Source: Lingula anatina
Taxonomy: Eukaryota > Brachiopoda > Lingulata > Lingulida > Lingulidae
Reading direction: 5' to 3'
Length of the DNA stretch: 54,938 bases
NCBI RefSeq assembly: GCF_001039355.2
Contig: NW_019774625.1
Span: forward strand, 77,298 to 132,235
The notes beneath the pieces are model-generated. The model searched no databases and was not told where the DNA came from. It was given only the letters and a program-made list of their open reading frames with translations. Shown here in pieces: positions 13,859 to 23,935 of this stretch (its first letter is position 1; every line of letters starts with the position of its first letter). The position numbers were made by a program, and so were the translations under genes.

Positions 13859-16800
13859 TTCTAGTTCAATATATGATGCCCTTGTGATACTATTGGCCTT
13901 TGCGTTGATTCTTCTACTCCACACCCGGCAGGTAAAGTAACCCAACTTAGAACACATGACTTTAAATTATACATGTATATTGTCATCTTATTGGAATGAT
14001 TACACGTTGCTTTGCAAGATCATTCAATTCAGATACACAATACTAGTTATTTGCAAAAAATAATAATAAAAATAAATAAATAAATACAAATATAAAAAAG
14101 AGCTGTTTAGTTTTGAGATAAAGATGATCCAATACAATTTGCCTTAATATTTGACAAGACAGCATTCCAGTACTTGGTCAAGCCATGTTATTTTGTGTGC
14201 AATTTCTAGCTTGAATGGAACACACGGCTTCACTTTCTGTGGAAACTACAGGCTAAAGAAGAGATTTGTGATATGGAAGAATTGCAGGAACATAACAGAC
14301 ATTTGCTACGGAATATACTTCCGGATCACGTGGCTTTTTACTTCCTGGCCAGCGACAGGAAGGATGAGGTATGGGAATTTGATGAAGAAGACATGGACCA
14401 TGTGCTAAAAAAATACTGGAAACAATTTGTTCATTTAAAGCACCTACTTCTTTACTTAAAGAAAGTCCCATTTAAAAAATTAAAATCAAGTCGCCAAAGA
14501 AGACTTCTAATATAAAAATATGGAATATTTTTCTACAAAGACACAACACGACTTGTCTCTCTCTATATAAATCTAAGGTATTGGCGTTTACTGTTAGTTT
14601 CAGTACTATTAAGATAACAGACAGACGTAATGGCAGGCCAGCATCAGTAGTGGTCCTGCTACCCCCCCCCCCCCCTCCCCTTCGGTTTCTAAAAAATATA
14701 AAAAAGTCTAGCTGAATCGTAGTTCTAAACTGCACCAAATGGCACCGTTTGCCCTCCAAACCCTCCAACATTTTTCGCAGCCCTTAAGCAAGCGCCGAAC
14801 ACCACGCCAAGGGGGCAAGGGTCAGCTTCGCACCCAAGGCCTAGTTGTCATCCCTAAAAAAACGGACCCCTTGTCAAATAATCCTGGATCCCTAGACCCC
14901 TGAGCATCGTCTTTCTGTTTATTCCAGGACCTCTATGCACAATCGTATGACAAAGTGGGGGTGATGTTCGCCTCCATTCCTAACTTCTCTGAGTTCTACA
15001 ATGAGGTGTCTTCCAATAATGAGGGTATAGAGTGCCTTCGACTTCTCAACGAAATCATAGCAGACTTTGACGAGGTGAGCAAAATGGGTAATTCTGCATC
15101 TTTGTGTTTCGTTCTGGTTAAATCTCGTTTATTGCATGTACGTATACATCTGTTCATTGTCCCATGCTTCTCAACGAAACCATTGCAGACTTTGACGAGG
15201 TGAGAAGACTGTCCAGATCTTTTCTTTTTGTTACGGTCCGGTCAAAACTATTTTATACGTGTACACTGTATGTAATGCATTCATAGCAGTCCTTGGCGTT
15301 GTGAGGGGAATTTGCAGTACTGCATCTATCTATGTTTTACGTTCTGGCATAAGTTTGTCGAAAACTTGGTATGTTTTTCGTCAATTTGTTATCAAAATCA
15401 TCTTAGATTTTAACTCAATTAGGGTAATTAAACACATTTATATGTCATTTATGGTGGTGTTAAGACTCTTAAATGTGTGGTAAATTAGATTGTAAAATAT
15501 AATTGCATTGTGTTGTCCAAATGTGATGTAAATTTGAGAGTTTTAGCTTTTAAGATAATGAAGTTTCGTGTAAATAATGATATCTTGTTCTGTCTCGACA
15601 GTTGTTAAATGAAGAGCGTTTCCAGTGCATAGAGAAGATTAAAACAGTTGGCAGTACCTATATGGCTGCGTCCGGGCTGGCCCCGGATTACAAGGTAGAT
15701 ATCAAAACCGGAATTGTCACGTGACCTACAATAATCCGATTTCAATACCGGAATAGTCACATGGCCTTTCTAATTCGTTGCCTGTACTAATATTGTCTAG
15801 ATCCTTTGACATGATTTGGTCGTGCTTGTTCACTGAAAGAAGAAAATTATTAGGTATATAAACAGCAATCTTACAAACATTACATTAACATGCAAATGCA
15901 GCTTTTAAAATTTCAGGGAGAGAAATAGGCAAATGATTGAGACATGGGGCTAACTTTTTTAATCTTTCTCTTTTTTCCTCTCTCCCAAGCCTATGCACGG
16001 GGACGTGTGGGAACATTTATGTGCCTTAGCAGACATGGCGATTACTATGAAAGAGGTCCTCACAGAAATCAACATCCATTCCTTCAATGCATTTCATTTA
16101 AGAATAGGTGAGTTCTTGTCTGGTTTTGAGCACATTGAATCTATCGACATCAAGAAGACAAGATGGAACAGTGTCGTTTTAAAAGGGTTATGTGGCGTCA
16201 AAATATATCGTTTTTACCCTTTGGTGTACCTTGAAAAAATTTACTTATATTTCTCAATTTTTTTTCTTCGCCTCGCACATACAGATATTGAAATATTCAA
16301 ATGTTTCAAAGAACTTGTATATATTTTAAAGAAGTTTATAATTAAAGTTATTTTATGTATTAAACTATGTATGAAGCCATCATTTTAAATGTGCCCTTTA
16401 ATGTAATGCCTTAACTACGTCTTAGACCCTATTCCCAGAGATTAGATCGATCCGACTAGATCGACCTAACTCCCTATGGATTCACGCTAAATAGCTGTCA
16501 GTCGAGCGGGCAAGTAAGTTTATTGTCTCCTTACAGCTTGTAGTAGGCGGGACGGACATTTAAGCCGGATTATCTGACAGTAATCTAGTGAGACTCCCCA
16601 CGGCGATAGATCCATCTAAAATCTATGGGAATGCACCCTTAATGCTATATTGTGATAATGTTTTGACATAGTAACGGCTACTGAACCTTTAAGGTTTTTA
16701 GACCTTACATACATATTCAGGCACACACATACACGCTCACACCGAGTCCATATATAGCCATACATACATGTATATGTGTAATATCCCCTGCTCTCTCCCC

Positions 16801-16941
16801 AGGTATCAACCACGGCCCGGTGGTGGCTGGGGTGATTGGAGCCAAGAAACCGCAGTACGATATCTGGGGCAATACCGTCAACGTGGCCAGTAGGATGGAC
16901 AGTACGGGAGAACTGGGCAGAATACAGGTACTGGTTTACAC

Positions 16942-16980
<39 letters not shown>

Positions 16981-17930
16981 TCCATCTCTTTCGCCTCATT
17001 TATTTCTCTCACTTTCTCTCTCTGTCGTCTCCTCTCTCTCTGCTCCCCTCTCCCTCTCTCCCCTCTCTGCCTCCTTGCTCTCTCTCTAATCTTCTAGCGC
17101 CTTCTTTCTATCATCCCTTCATTAGTTCTCCTTCAATTCGATCTTTCTGTCTGTCTCAGTCTGTGAGGCTTTTTGACAAGTGACAAATATAGTACAGAAG
17201 GTATATAAAAGTTACTGTAAAATATTCTTTGCTCAGCAGGCAAATGCGCCGTTGAATAATTGCCATGTTACTGTACGGGGAGTGCAATCTTCTAGTCAAG
17301 GCTGTTTACGGTTTTATTTTAGTACTAATTTGATGATAATTCGTTCGGATTTACATTTCTCGTATTCAATTTTCAATCTTCGAGTATGAAACATGCAGAT
17401 GAAAAACAACGAAAGCTTTGCATTTATATAGTGTATAAAATTTAGTTAAAAAATCAGTGCATTATAAGCATTTTACTTTTTTTCCCTTTTTTATTAAGGT
17501 TACGGAAGAAACATACAAAATTTTGTGTCGTAGAGGATTTCAGTTTGAATTTCGGGGAACAGTTCCAGTAAAAGGAAAAGGTGATTTGCGGACTTATTAC
17601 TTGATCGGAAGAGGCGGAAAAGTGAGGCGCGATCGCACACTGAGCATGCGCAGAATGAGTGGTCAGCACACGCTGGCGGCCCTGGTCTGCGGACTTGTCC
17701 AGGCAAGGCGGCGATCACAAAGACAGAGCAAGCGGTTAGGTGACCGCGTCTCCACGGCCAGCTTTCGTAGTGTACATAGTTTGGGAGAAGGCAAGAGTCA
17801 AAGTTTGTTGCCCTCCCCAACAGCGCCCATGCGCGCGAGGTCATATAATCTCCCGCCAATCAGCGCCGCAGACACACCCACTGAGGAGACATCTGAAGAT
17901 ATGGGAACGCCGGAAAAAAGCCACGTGTGA
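2000..17930 (+). CDS. ADCY8: Adenylyl cyclase type 8-like (5' partial, 19 exons)
   Basis: Membrane enzyme that converts ATP to cAMP. Exons: 2000-2149, 4839-4978, 8788-8899, 10001-10128, 10439-10597, 11033-11177, 11440-11568, 11835-12029, 12211-12314, 12684-12885, 13190-13237, 13518-13663, 13865-13931, 14210-14368, 14928-15074, 15602-15694, 15990-16107, 16803-16927 and 17499-17930. All junctions are GT-AG and in phase, giving 932 residues. The order is: end of span 6; catalytic C1a with metal-binding aspartates 102 (FADIKGF) and 146 (GDCYLC); C1b; six spans (exons 12211-13931); and C2a with K691, D767, N774, R778 and K814, the expected ATP-binding set, so the enzyme should be active. The tail (residues 840-868, [12 protein letters not shown]) resembles the calmodulin-binding C2b segment of vertebrate type 8, and this supports type 8 over type 1. 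About 330 N-terminal residues (spans 1-5) should lie upstream of the window. The family assignment is firm; the exact type is an inference from motifs recalled from memory. Confidence 0.93.
2302..2346. repeat. (CA)n microsatellite
   Basis: An almost perfect CA tract in the first visible cyclase intron. A second CA tract lies at 53692-53718 in the 14-3-3 intron. Confidence 0.9.
2647..2823. mobile_element. Small inverted-repeat element, ends CAGGCCCGTAGCC
   Basis: The stretch starts CAGGCCCGTAGCCA and ends AGGCTACGGGCCTG, a 13-bp terminal inverted repeat around 150 bp of non-coding DNA with a long C run. No transposase is present, so it fits a miniature non-autonomous DNA element. It lies in the cyclase intron between exons 2000-2149 and 4839-4978. 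Confidence 0.6.
2824..4838. other. Cyclase intron, no gene seen
   Basis: AT-rich intron sequence with no exon-like segment. The short open frames here lack any recognisable protein similarity and are the length expected by chance. Confidence 0.6.
5295..5709 (+). repeat. Direct repeat copy 1 (415 bp), ends at assembly gap
   Basis: The segment runs from CACGGCTCATAATTTAAGAG to CGCTTCGGT, directly before the N at 5710. It matches 5712-6125 almost throughout, with roughly ten substitutions or small indels counted by eye (for example AATCCCG against AATGCCG). The position at a gap and the low divergence suggest two alleles placed in tandem by the assembler. Confidence 0.9.
5710..5710. other. Assembly gap (single N)
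   Basis: One N lies exactly between the two copies of a 415-bp direct repeat, so it is a contig join, not an unread base. Confidence 0.9.
5712..6125 (+). repeat. Direct repeat copy 2 (414 bp), starts at assembly gap
   Basis: Second copy of 5295-5709, beginning two bases after the N. After this copy the sequence continues into unique intron DNA, as expected if only one copy is real. Confidence 0.9.
8478..8714. mobile_element. Short dispersed element with CTCCGCC...GGCGGA ends
   Basis: The segment opens near GACCTCCGCCACGG and closes CCTTGGCGGACGT, which are imperfect inverted repeats. Inside is TTGAGTTATGTTGATGACAG followed by a CAAA-rich tract. An isolated end of the same kind lies at about 791-815. 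I recall similar sequences as common dispersed repeats in marine invertebrates, but I cannot name the family. The cyclase exon at 8788 follows closely. Confidence 0.55.
10257..10326. repeat. (TA)n microsatellite
   Basis: About 35 uninterrupted TA units in the short cyclase intron before the exon at 10439. A (GTTT)n tract lies at 10877-10920 in the next intron. Confidence 0.95.
14634..14880 (+). repeat. Dispersed repeat copy A
   Basis: Shares a scattered but clear similarity with 32095-32330, best over AGTTCTAAAC and CCGTTTGCCCTCCAAA, followed by GCCAAGG and CCTAG blocks in the same order. It lies in the cyclase intron just before the exon at 14928. The family is unknown. Confidence 0.5.
15075..15310 (+). 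repeat. Decaying tandem copies of a cyclase exon end and its donor
   Basis: The intron after exon 14928-15074 repeats the end of that exon. At 15167-15199 the same eleven codons recur with one change ([11 protein letters not shown] for [11 protein letters not shown]), again followed by GTGAG. A weaker third copy ends at about 15300 (ATAGCAGTCC...GTT, then GTGAGG). The downstream intron stretches (TTCGTTCTGG, TTACGGTCCGG, TTACGTTCTGG) also correspond. Units are about 125 and 101 bp. Confidence 0.8.
16431..16632. mobile_element. Palindromic miniature element, copy 1
   Basis: A 202-bp imperfect palindrome from ATTCCCAGAGATTAGATCGA to GATCTATCTAAAA-like sequence ending ATGGGAAT, located in the last large cyclase intron. 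It is closely related to 36958-37160 and more distantly to 26349-26560, 42198-42441 and 20431-20594. It has no open frame. Confidence 0.75.
16945..16979. repeat. (TC)n tract
   Basis: A perfect CT dinucleotide run directly after the donor of exon 16803-16927. It continues as a degenerate pyrimidine-rich stretch to about 17160. The serine/leucine-rich open frames across it are repeat artefacts. Confidence 0.9.
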
Positions 17931-19561
17931 ATATCTTCACCAATAGAGAAAGTGGAACTAGTCAACCAGATCTGATTGGCATATCGTAATGAATGATGAT
18001 TAAAACACACGATAAAGTTGTTACAGAATGGTGCTCGGGCAGTCAATACAAAGGGCTCGGTGGCGTATAGTTTTCATTTATACTGATGGGTACACGTATT
18101 ATTTAAAACAGATTTTTTCGAAAGAAAAAATATAATAAGCGCCTTTCGAAAATAACTCAGATATTTTGAACTTTTTCATACACGGAGGTCATGGTTGTGA
18201 TACCGGGAATTTGTCACTTGATGTCTTAAAAACAACAGAACATACGTGTAAGTAAGGGACAATATAAGTATTTTTTTTTTTTTTGGGGGGGGGAGGGGTA
18301 TAAAGACGATTCTTGGTATTTCTCTGTTGAGAATTTGGTGGAGATGTAGAGGGCATTTTGCCCTTTCAAAAGATGGTCAGAATATTAATTGTAAAAAAGA
18401 CTATTCTGCACACTAATGAAAATTTAGAATCCAAAGTTCTAATCAATGGACCAACTACTGTCTCTTGTATATTTATATGGATTGAAAATTGAAATCCAAC
18501 TACGACTAGTTTTAAACTGTAATTCTATCTAAGTTTAATGTATGTACTATAAAACTAATGTACAAAATCCTACACGTTGTACTGGACTTAAAATCTGAAA
18601 AATATTCATATTATCGGTCCATATATATATTTTGACGAATATTTAAGACTTCATTGAAATTCTACATATATATTCTTCGAAGCACAAAAATAAATGCAAC
18701 AGTGCTTGATAAAAACAATACGATATTTGCCTTTCGAATTATATGTAGATCTAAAACATGTGGCAAATATGACAGCGTCATATACGTGTAGTTTCTTATC
18801 GCACAATGTATTACACAAATAATATTACTGCAGTACTACCCTTCATATGAAGCATTGTTTTCAGCGCTTCAGCTCACAGTTTCTGAAAGGACAAATAGCT
18901 ATGTATGAAAATATACCGTAACTCTCTTAATTTAAGGAACAGACCAGAGATTATATCTGATAATTATTATGACACAAAATATTTGACTACGTTACTTCTT
19001 TTTAAGAATCTAAAAGAGTGTTAAATTATAATCACCAAGCTCAAGATTCTCGGTCGGTCATGGAGTCGCGTGCTTGCCACTCTTGATATAAGACGATTTA
19101 ATCAAAATGTTTTTCATACGTCATCTCTCTTATGACACTTCAGCATTTTTGAGAACTTGCCACTTAACAGGGTCAATGTATCCATTACGTATGTGGACTG
19201 GTTGTTCGACACACCAGGTGCGAAAATATACCAACTTTGTGTCTGACACATCCATTTCAGCCCGATCTTGATTAGTCAAAGAGTGCATTCAAAATCACCC
19301 TTTGTATCAGCTGGATCATTCCAAGTCTGCGGGGGATTCCGGCAAAAGTTCAATCAGTGGAATCATCTCAATCAGCACACGATGGTTAATTGCCTCTAGA
19401 TGCGCAAGGAAGCATGTCAGACAATTAAATTGATTGCACAGATTGCACTTCGCAAAAATCGACCACAAAGTTAGACCGACCAGGCTAGTATCATGGGTGA
19501 ATATGAATGCGGTCATAGACATCCAACCCTGACGAGCGAATTCAGTCTGACGTTGCTCAGT
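17931..19561. other. 3' untranslated and intergenic DNA between convergent genes
   Basis: Contains the 3' ends of the cyclase (+) and light chain (-) transcripts, whose stop codons are 1.6 kb apart. An AATAAA on the plus strand lies at 18689-18694. There is a T run then G run at 18271-18296. No other coding sequence was seen. Confidence 0.7.
18689..18694 (+). promoter_or_regulatory. Candidate polyadenylation signal for the cyclase gene
   Basis: AATAAA about 760 bases after the cyclase stop codon. The motif is frequent by chance in AT-rich DNA, so this is only a candidate. Confidence 0.25.
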
Positions 19562-21999
19562 CTAGTCGTCATCCTTTTTCCCGTACTTCAGCATTCTCGT
19601 GAACTCCACATAGTCAAATTTTCCGTTCTTAATCGGCGCTCCGTTAAACAGCTCGTCCACCATTTCGTCCGTCCACCTGTCACCCATTGACGTCATCAGC
19701 GTCCGAAGTCTCTCCGGTGTGATCTTACCTGAAATAAATTTAAAAAAAAACTACAGCCATTTTGTAATAGTAGAGACACCTGGTTAGTAATGAGGCCTGG
19801 TCGTGATACACAATAAATCCATTGGACCTGCTCATAAATGGCTGAATTCACTTGGTAGAAGCAATAGGGTACTAGTAATCCCCTGCCCTTGCCGTTTAAC
19901 TCTCCAGATATTTTATTTCTGGGTAGTCAGGATGTGGAAACTACTGGGGAAACATTTATCCGAGGATGGCCACTATCTCTAGCTTTGGCAACACGCCTGC
20001 TGTGTTTGGTGTAGGTGAACGGGATGAAATTACCGGGGTACTTGAATTGGGATACCTCTGTAATCTAGCACCTGATCTCCTCTAATGATAATCTAGACCC
20101 CGCCCTCTGTAAAGGAGGGCAGAGGGTCAAACATATGTGGGGACTCCCCATGGCATTCTTTTAAGTCTCAAAACGTATACTTGATTCTGACTTTTTTAAC
20201 GCAAAGCGTGGAGATTACAGTAGGGTTTCATACAGAGGGAGAGCTCTACTCAATCATTGCATGTAGACTTAAATTCAGACAATTAACGCACTTGGCCAAG
20301 TGTCAACGAGCCTAATGAAAGCCCAATTTTAAGTGTTAACCAGATTGTTGCCATGAACACCTCCTTCCCAGGACGCCAGTGATGGTGCTAATATGTGAAC
20401 ACTTAAATTGGGTTTCCATGTCAACTAACCGGCTTTAATGCCTATCACGCCTACCGAATCAGCTAGGGGGTAAAGATAATTACCCCAACAGCTTTACCAG
20501 GCATGACAGACATTTAAGCCAGTTAACTTAACAGCAATTTAGTGAGACTCCCCAGGGAGATAGATCGATCCAAATATCTGTAGGAATTGTCCCTTACACA
20601 ACTGTGTCAAATGGTCTGTCTTTATATTACGGTTTCTAGCCCACTGGAAATAACAACGCAAATTAATTTACATCAATAAGTTGCCCAATTGGCCCAATTT
20701 TCTATAGGGTCTTATAGGACTTTTTTGTAAGAATGATGTATTTTCTTCAACCTCGAGGCGACACCTGTTCTCAATGTGTTTAAACACCCATACGACCAAA
20801 ACGACTTTTGGTAAATTAGTTGAAGGAATTCTACATAGGTTTTCGAACCATCATTTATCTAAACCGCCATTCCCCGGGCGTCTTCCTGACATTTCTCAAT
20901 ATCCGCATCAGATACGCTTTAGATATACTTTCATTTGAGCGGCTCTATCGTGTTTGTGGTCTAACTAGAAAATGATTCGCTATGAGCTTTGTAGAGTTTA
21001 ATTCAGACATAAATATTTTACTTTGGAATATTTTCAGACACGTAAAGAATTCATTTAACTGTATTAATTTTGACAGTGAATGAATCGGTATGAAAGGCGC
21101 GTACATGTACCTGTGCCGTTTTCATCAAAACACCCAAAAGCATTCTTGATGACGTCAGCAGGGTCGGTGCCGTTGAGTTTCTCGCCAAATAACGTGAGAA
21201 ACATCGTGAAGTTGAGCGGCCCGGGGGCCTCGCTCACCATCTCCTCCAAGTAGTCATCATCCGGGTCTTTTCCCAGTGACGTCAGCATCTCGAGAAGGTC
21301 TTCTTTGTCCACGAAACCATCGTGATTCTGGTCGATCATATTGAATGCTTCCTGTTTGACAAAAAAAATGAAATAATAAAGGTGATGATGATAAAAAGGA
21401 ATAAACAGATCAAAAACATATCATTCACATAAAGAAACTGCTTTTACCCCTTTCACCGTAATAGATGTGCACCCTAGAGGAGATTCTTCTTTTAAAAACT
21501 TAAACTGTTTACTGAAAAAAATGTTTAAGTTTCCTTGCACTATCACAGAGCAAAAGATATGCCGATAAGGTAAATTTGTTATCAAATTCACTAAAAGATA
21601 GATAAATAGGCCTAAATCGATATATTAGAAATTCGAAAAATATAACAGTGATAACAACGACACCAAAATCATTTTTAGCCAAGCAGCATTTTAGAAACAG
21701 CCTAGACACGCCATTGCGTTTTGTTAACATCCCAACCAATCTCATCAATCCAATGGGTGCAACGGTGAATTCCAGCATTTTCCAGCACATTCCCTCATCT
21801 CTGCAACACAATGTGTACGTCACAACCAACACCTCCGTCTCACCAACCGCAATCAGCTGCCTCGCCTACCTTAAACTCCTGTATCTGCTCCTGGTTGAAC
21901 ATGGAGAACACGTTGGACGTGTAGCGACCTGTTCGAGGCCGTTTATTCTTCTTCTTGGAACCCTTCTTGCTCGACATCCTGGATATTTTGGTCCTAGTT
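19562..21999 (-). CDS. Myosin regulatory light chain, non-muscle/smooth type
   Basis: EF-hand light chain that binds the neck of myosin II and switches the motor on when phosphorylated. The first exon is 21870-21999, with ATG at 21977-21975 and a good acceptor upstream (CTTTCAG), so a 5' untranslated exon probably lies further up. The other coding exons are 21111-21351 and 19562-19728, with TAG at 19564-19562. Junction phases agree and the product is 171 residues, the normal family length. A basic N-terminus leads to T20-S21 in RYTSNVF, the expected myosin light chain kinase site. The first EF-hand loop (D43 to D54, [12 protein letters not shown]) keeps all metal ligands, while the later hands are degenerate, as usual. 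[19 protein letters not shown] and the [10 protein letters not shown] end are family hallmarks. It belongs to the MYL9/MYL12/sqh group; which member cannot be told. It is tail to tail with the cyclase gene, 1.6 kb away. Confidence 0.95.
19729..21110. other. Intron 2 of the light chain gene
   Basis: A 1.4 kb intron with no extra exon. It contains a 15-bp inverted repeat (CCCAATTTTAAGTGTT near 20321 and AACACTTAAATTGGG near 20398) and, just after it, a partial copy of the palindromic element at 20431-20594. Confidence 0.7.
20431..20594. mobile_element. Palindromic miniature element, partial copy
   Basis: Shares GACATTTAAGCC, AGTGAGACTCCCC and ATAGATCGATC with the copies at 16431 and 36958, and CTAGGGGGTAA with the copy at 42198. 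The left end is missing or replaced by a different short inverted repeat. Confidence 0.6.
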
Positions 22000-22923
22000 C
22001 TGAAAGCGAAATATTTTAAATGAGTCAGAGAAGGGTTTACAGTGTAAATACCTCCTTCAAAAGGTTTTAATCGACTACTGGTGACTGGTATATAAACCGA
22101 TCCTACGTAAGGACTGCAATATTGGAAGTGTTTCAAGTGAAAGCCATATCGCATTTGTCATGAATTTAATTAAAACATGTTTGACAAATACATACTATAA
22201 ATAAAGTTATTTGTTACAGTTTACAGAACACCAAATGAGTTTGTTAATAAGTTCCTGTTCTACTGGACTTGCGACCGCCGGAAAACCATACGGGTATTCC
22301 AAATCTCACTCATAGAAACGGGTAATCACATGCACACCCAAACAAATTGCACGAATAATATAACCCCTATTCAAAGATATGAGTGTTTCAAAAGCTTCTT
22401 CGGGAATTATAAGTGCAAGAACTTTACTCAATGTATGTTTTCTCAATTGGTCTTTTCCCTGGACGTTTCGCTTCGCTTCGCTATTCAACAAAATCAGGAT
22501 GTGAAATATTAAGAAACACATACACACGTATCTATTTTCCATAGAAATCATTCAGACACCAAACTGCTAACATTAATTAGCCAAAGTATCTCAAGTGTCT
22601 GGAAAAGACGATAAAGTTGAACAGTGCCTATTTGTAGAAAGTGCACTTAACCCCAAAACGACTGCGTTCTTCTTAGATACAGGGATATTCTGACTTGCAA
22701 ATTTAATTAAACGAGGTACCCTTATCTGTTATCTGGCTACTGGGAGCTTTCTAAGAGCGACGGGGTCCAGCTGGAAGTAAAAATTGTAATTACCTAGAGT
22801 ATCGGACCGGTGTTTACGCATGTGCTCGGCTCTGTTTACACAAGAACAACGTTGGTTCTATTCACGGCGCACCTGGTGTGCTTTCTTTACTTACTTTCGT
22901 TGCTGTGACGGAGAGGGTCACTT

Positions 22924-22926
22924 TTT

Positions 22927-22962
<36 letters not shown>

Positions 22963-22987
22963 TTCTTTCTTTCTATTTTATCTATTC

Positions 22988-23024
<37 letters not shown>
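22924..23024. repeat. Adjacent (TTTC)n and (TTA)n microsatellites
   Basis: About twelve TTTC units, a short spacer, then about twelve TTA units, upstream of the light chain gene. Confidence 0.9.
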
Positions 23025-23026
<2 letters not shown>

Positions 23027-23673
23027 GTTTCGTTCTGCAAGTTAACACGTAACATTAGCGTTTGGACAGCTTCATGTGTACAGAAGGTTTCATAAAGAGC
23101 AACAGACAAATCTTGTGGCAAAGACATTCAAAACTATATAATAAGCACGCTTTAAGCACTATCATTACGTAAACATGTACGCCAAATAAATGGCAGCTTA
23201 ATGTAAAACAGACAGTTGCCCCACAAATGTGAATATTGGGCTAAGGTTAAACTAACCCCGCTAAAAATACCAGCTAATGTGCGTGAAAAAATTAATCTAA
23301 TACGTTTCCAAAATCGAGGTGAATCGTGTTTCAGTCCCGTTTTCTCCCTACCCTCTACGAAAGGTTTCTTTCTATAGCGAACATAATTCAATTTAATTGC
23401 CTTTAAAGGTGTTTTCATCTTCAGCTAAGGGTGCATCTATCATCAAGTTTCCCCTTCATAGACTTCAAACGGCAGCGATACGGGCTGTTCAAAGACCACA
23501 CGAGAATGATTTAAGGAAATTCCGCCACCTTTCAACCCCCTTCCTGGAGAAATTCAGTGCCTCTGACCTAACATCGAAAGATCCTCTCTCTCTCTCTCTC
23601 TCTCTCTCTCCCTTATAGGTGAAGTGTCTTGTCTTGTTCGTTTCTGCCAAACCATCACCCTTTTTATAGGAGG

Positions 23674-23935
23674 CAGGTCTTATAAACGGATTAGGGGTTT
23701 AATAATTCGACCCACAGATGTTTTAGCGGTAATGCTCATATTAACGACATAACCCACAAATTAACCAGCGCTACCAGAGCGGATGTATGTTAATGATTGC
23801 TAGGTATCGCTTTGTTGGTGCTAAATAATTTTACGGTGCGTTGGTTAATTTGTGGGTTTTGTTGTTACTATGGGCGTTAGTGCTAAAAGATCTGCGGGTA
23901 GTGTTAGTAAACGCCTTACCCGTTTATAAGGCCTG
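23674..23935. mobile_element. Foldback miniature element (about 260 bp)
   Basis: The left arm begins CAGGTCTTATAAACGG and passes through CCCACAAATTAACCAGCGC. The right arm is its reverse complement in the same order, through TTGGTTAATTTGTGGG to CGTTTATAAGGCCTG. The arms are about 100 bp each, with a short loop. There is no open frame, so it is a non-autonomous element. Confidence 0.75.

Noticed and set aside
16820-17183. Two long serine/leucine-rich open frames
   Set aside because: They read a cyclase exon and then a CT microsatellite; the residues are simply translated dinucleotide repeat.
17500-17859. 119-codon minus-strand open frame
   Set aside because: Antisense shadow of the last cyclase exon.
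21648-22019. 123-codon plus-strand open frame
   Set aside because: Crosses an intron and the first exon of the light chain gene in antisense; no resemblance to known proteins.
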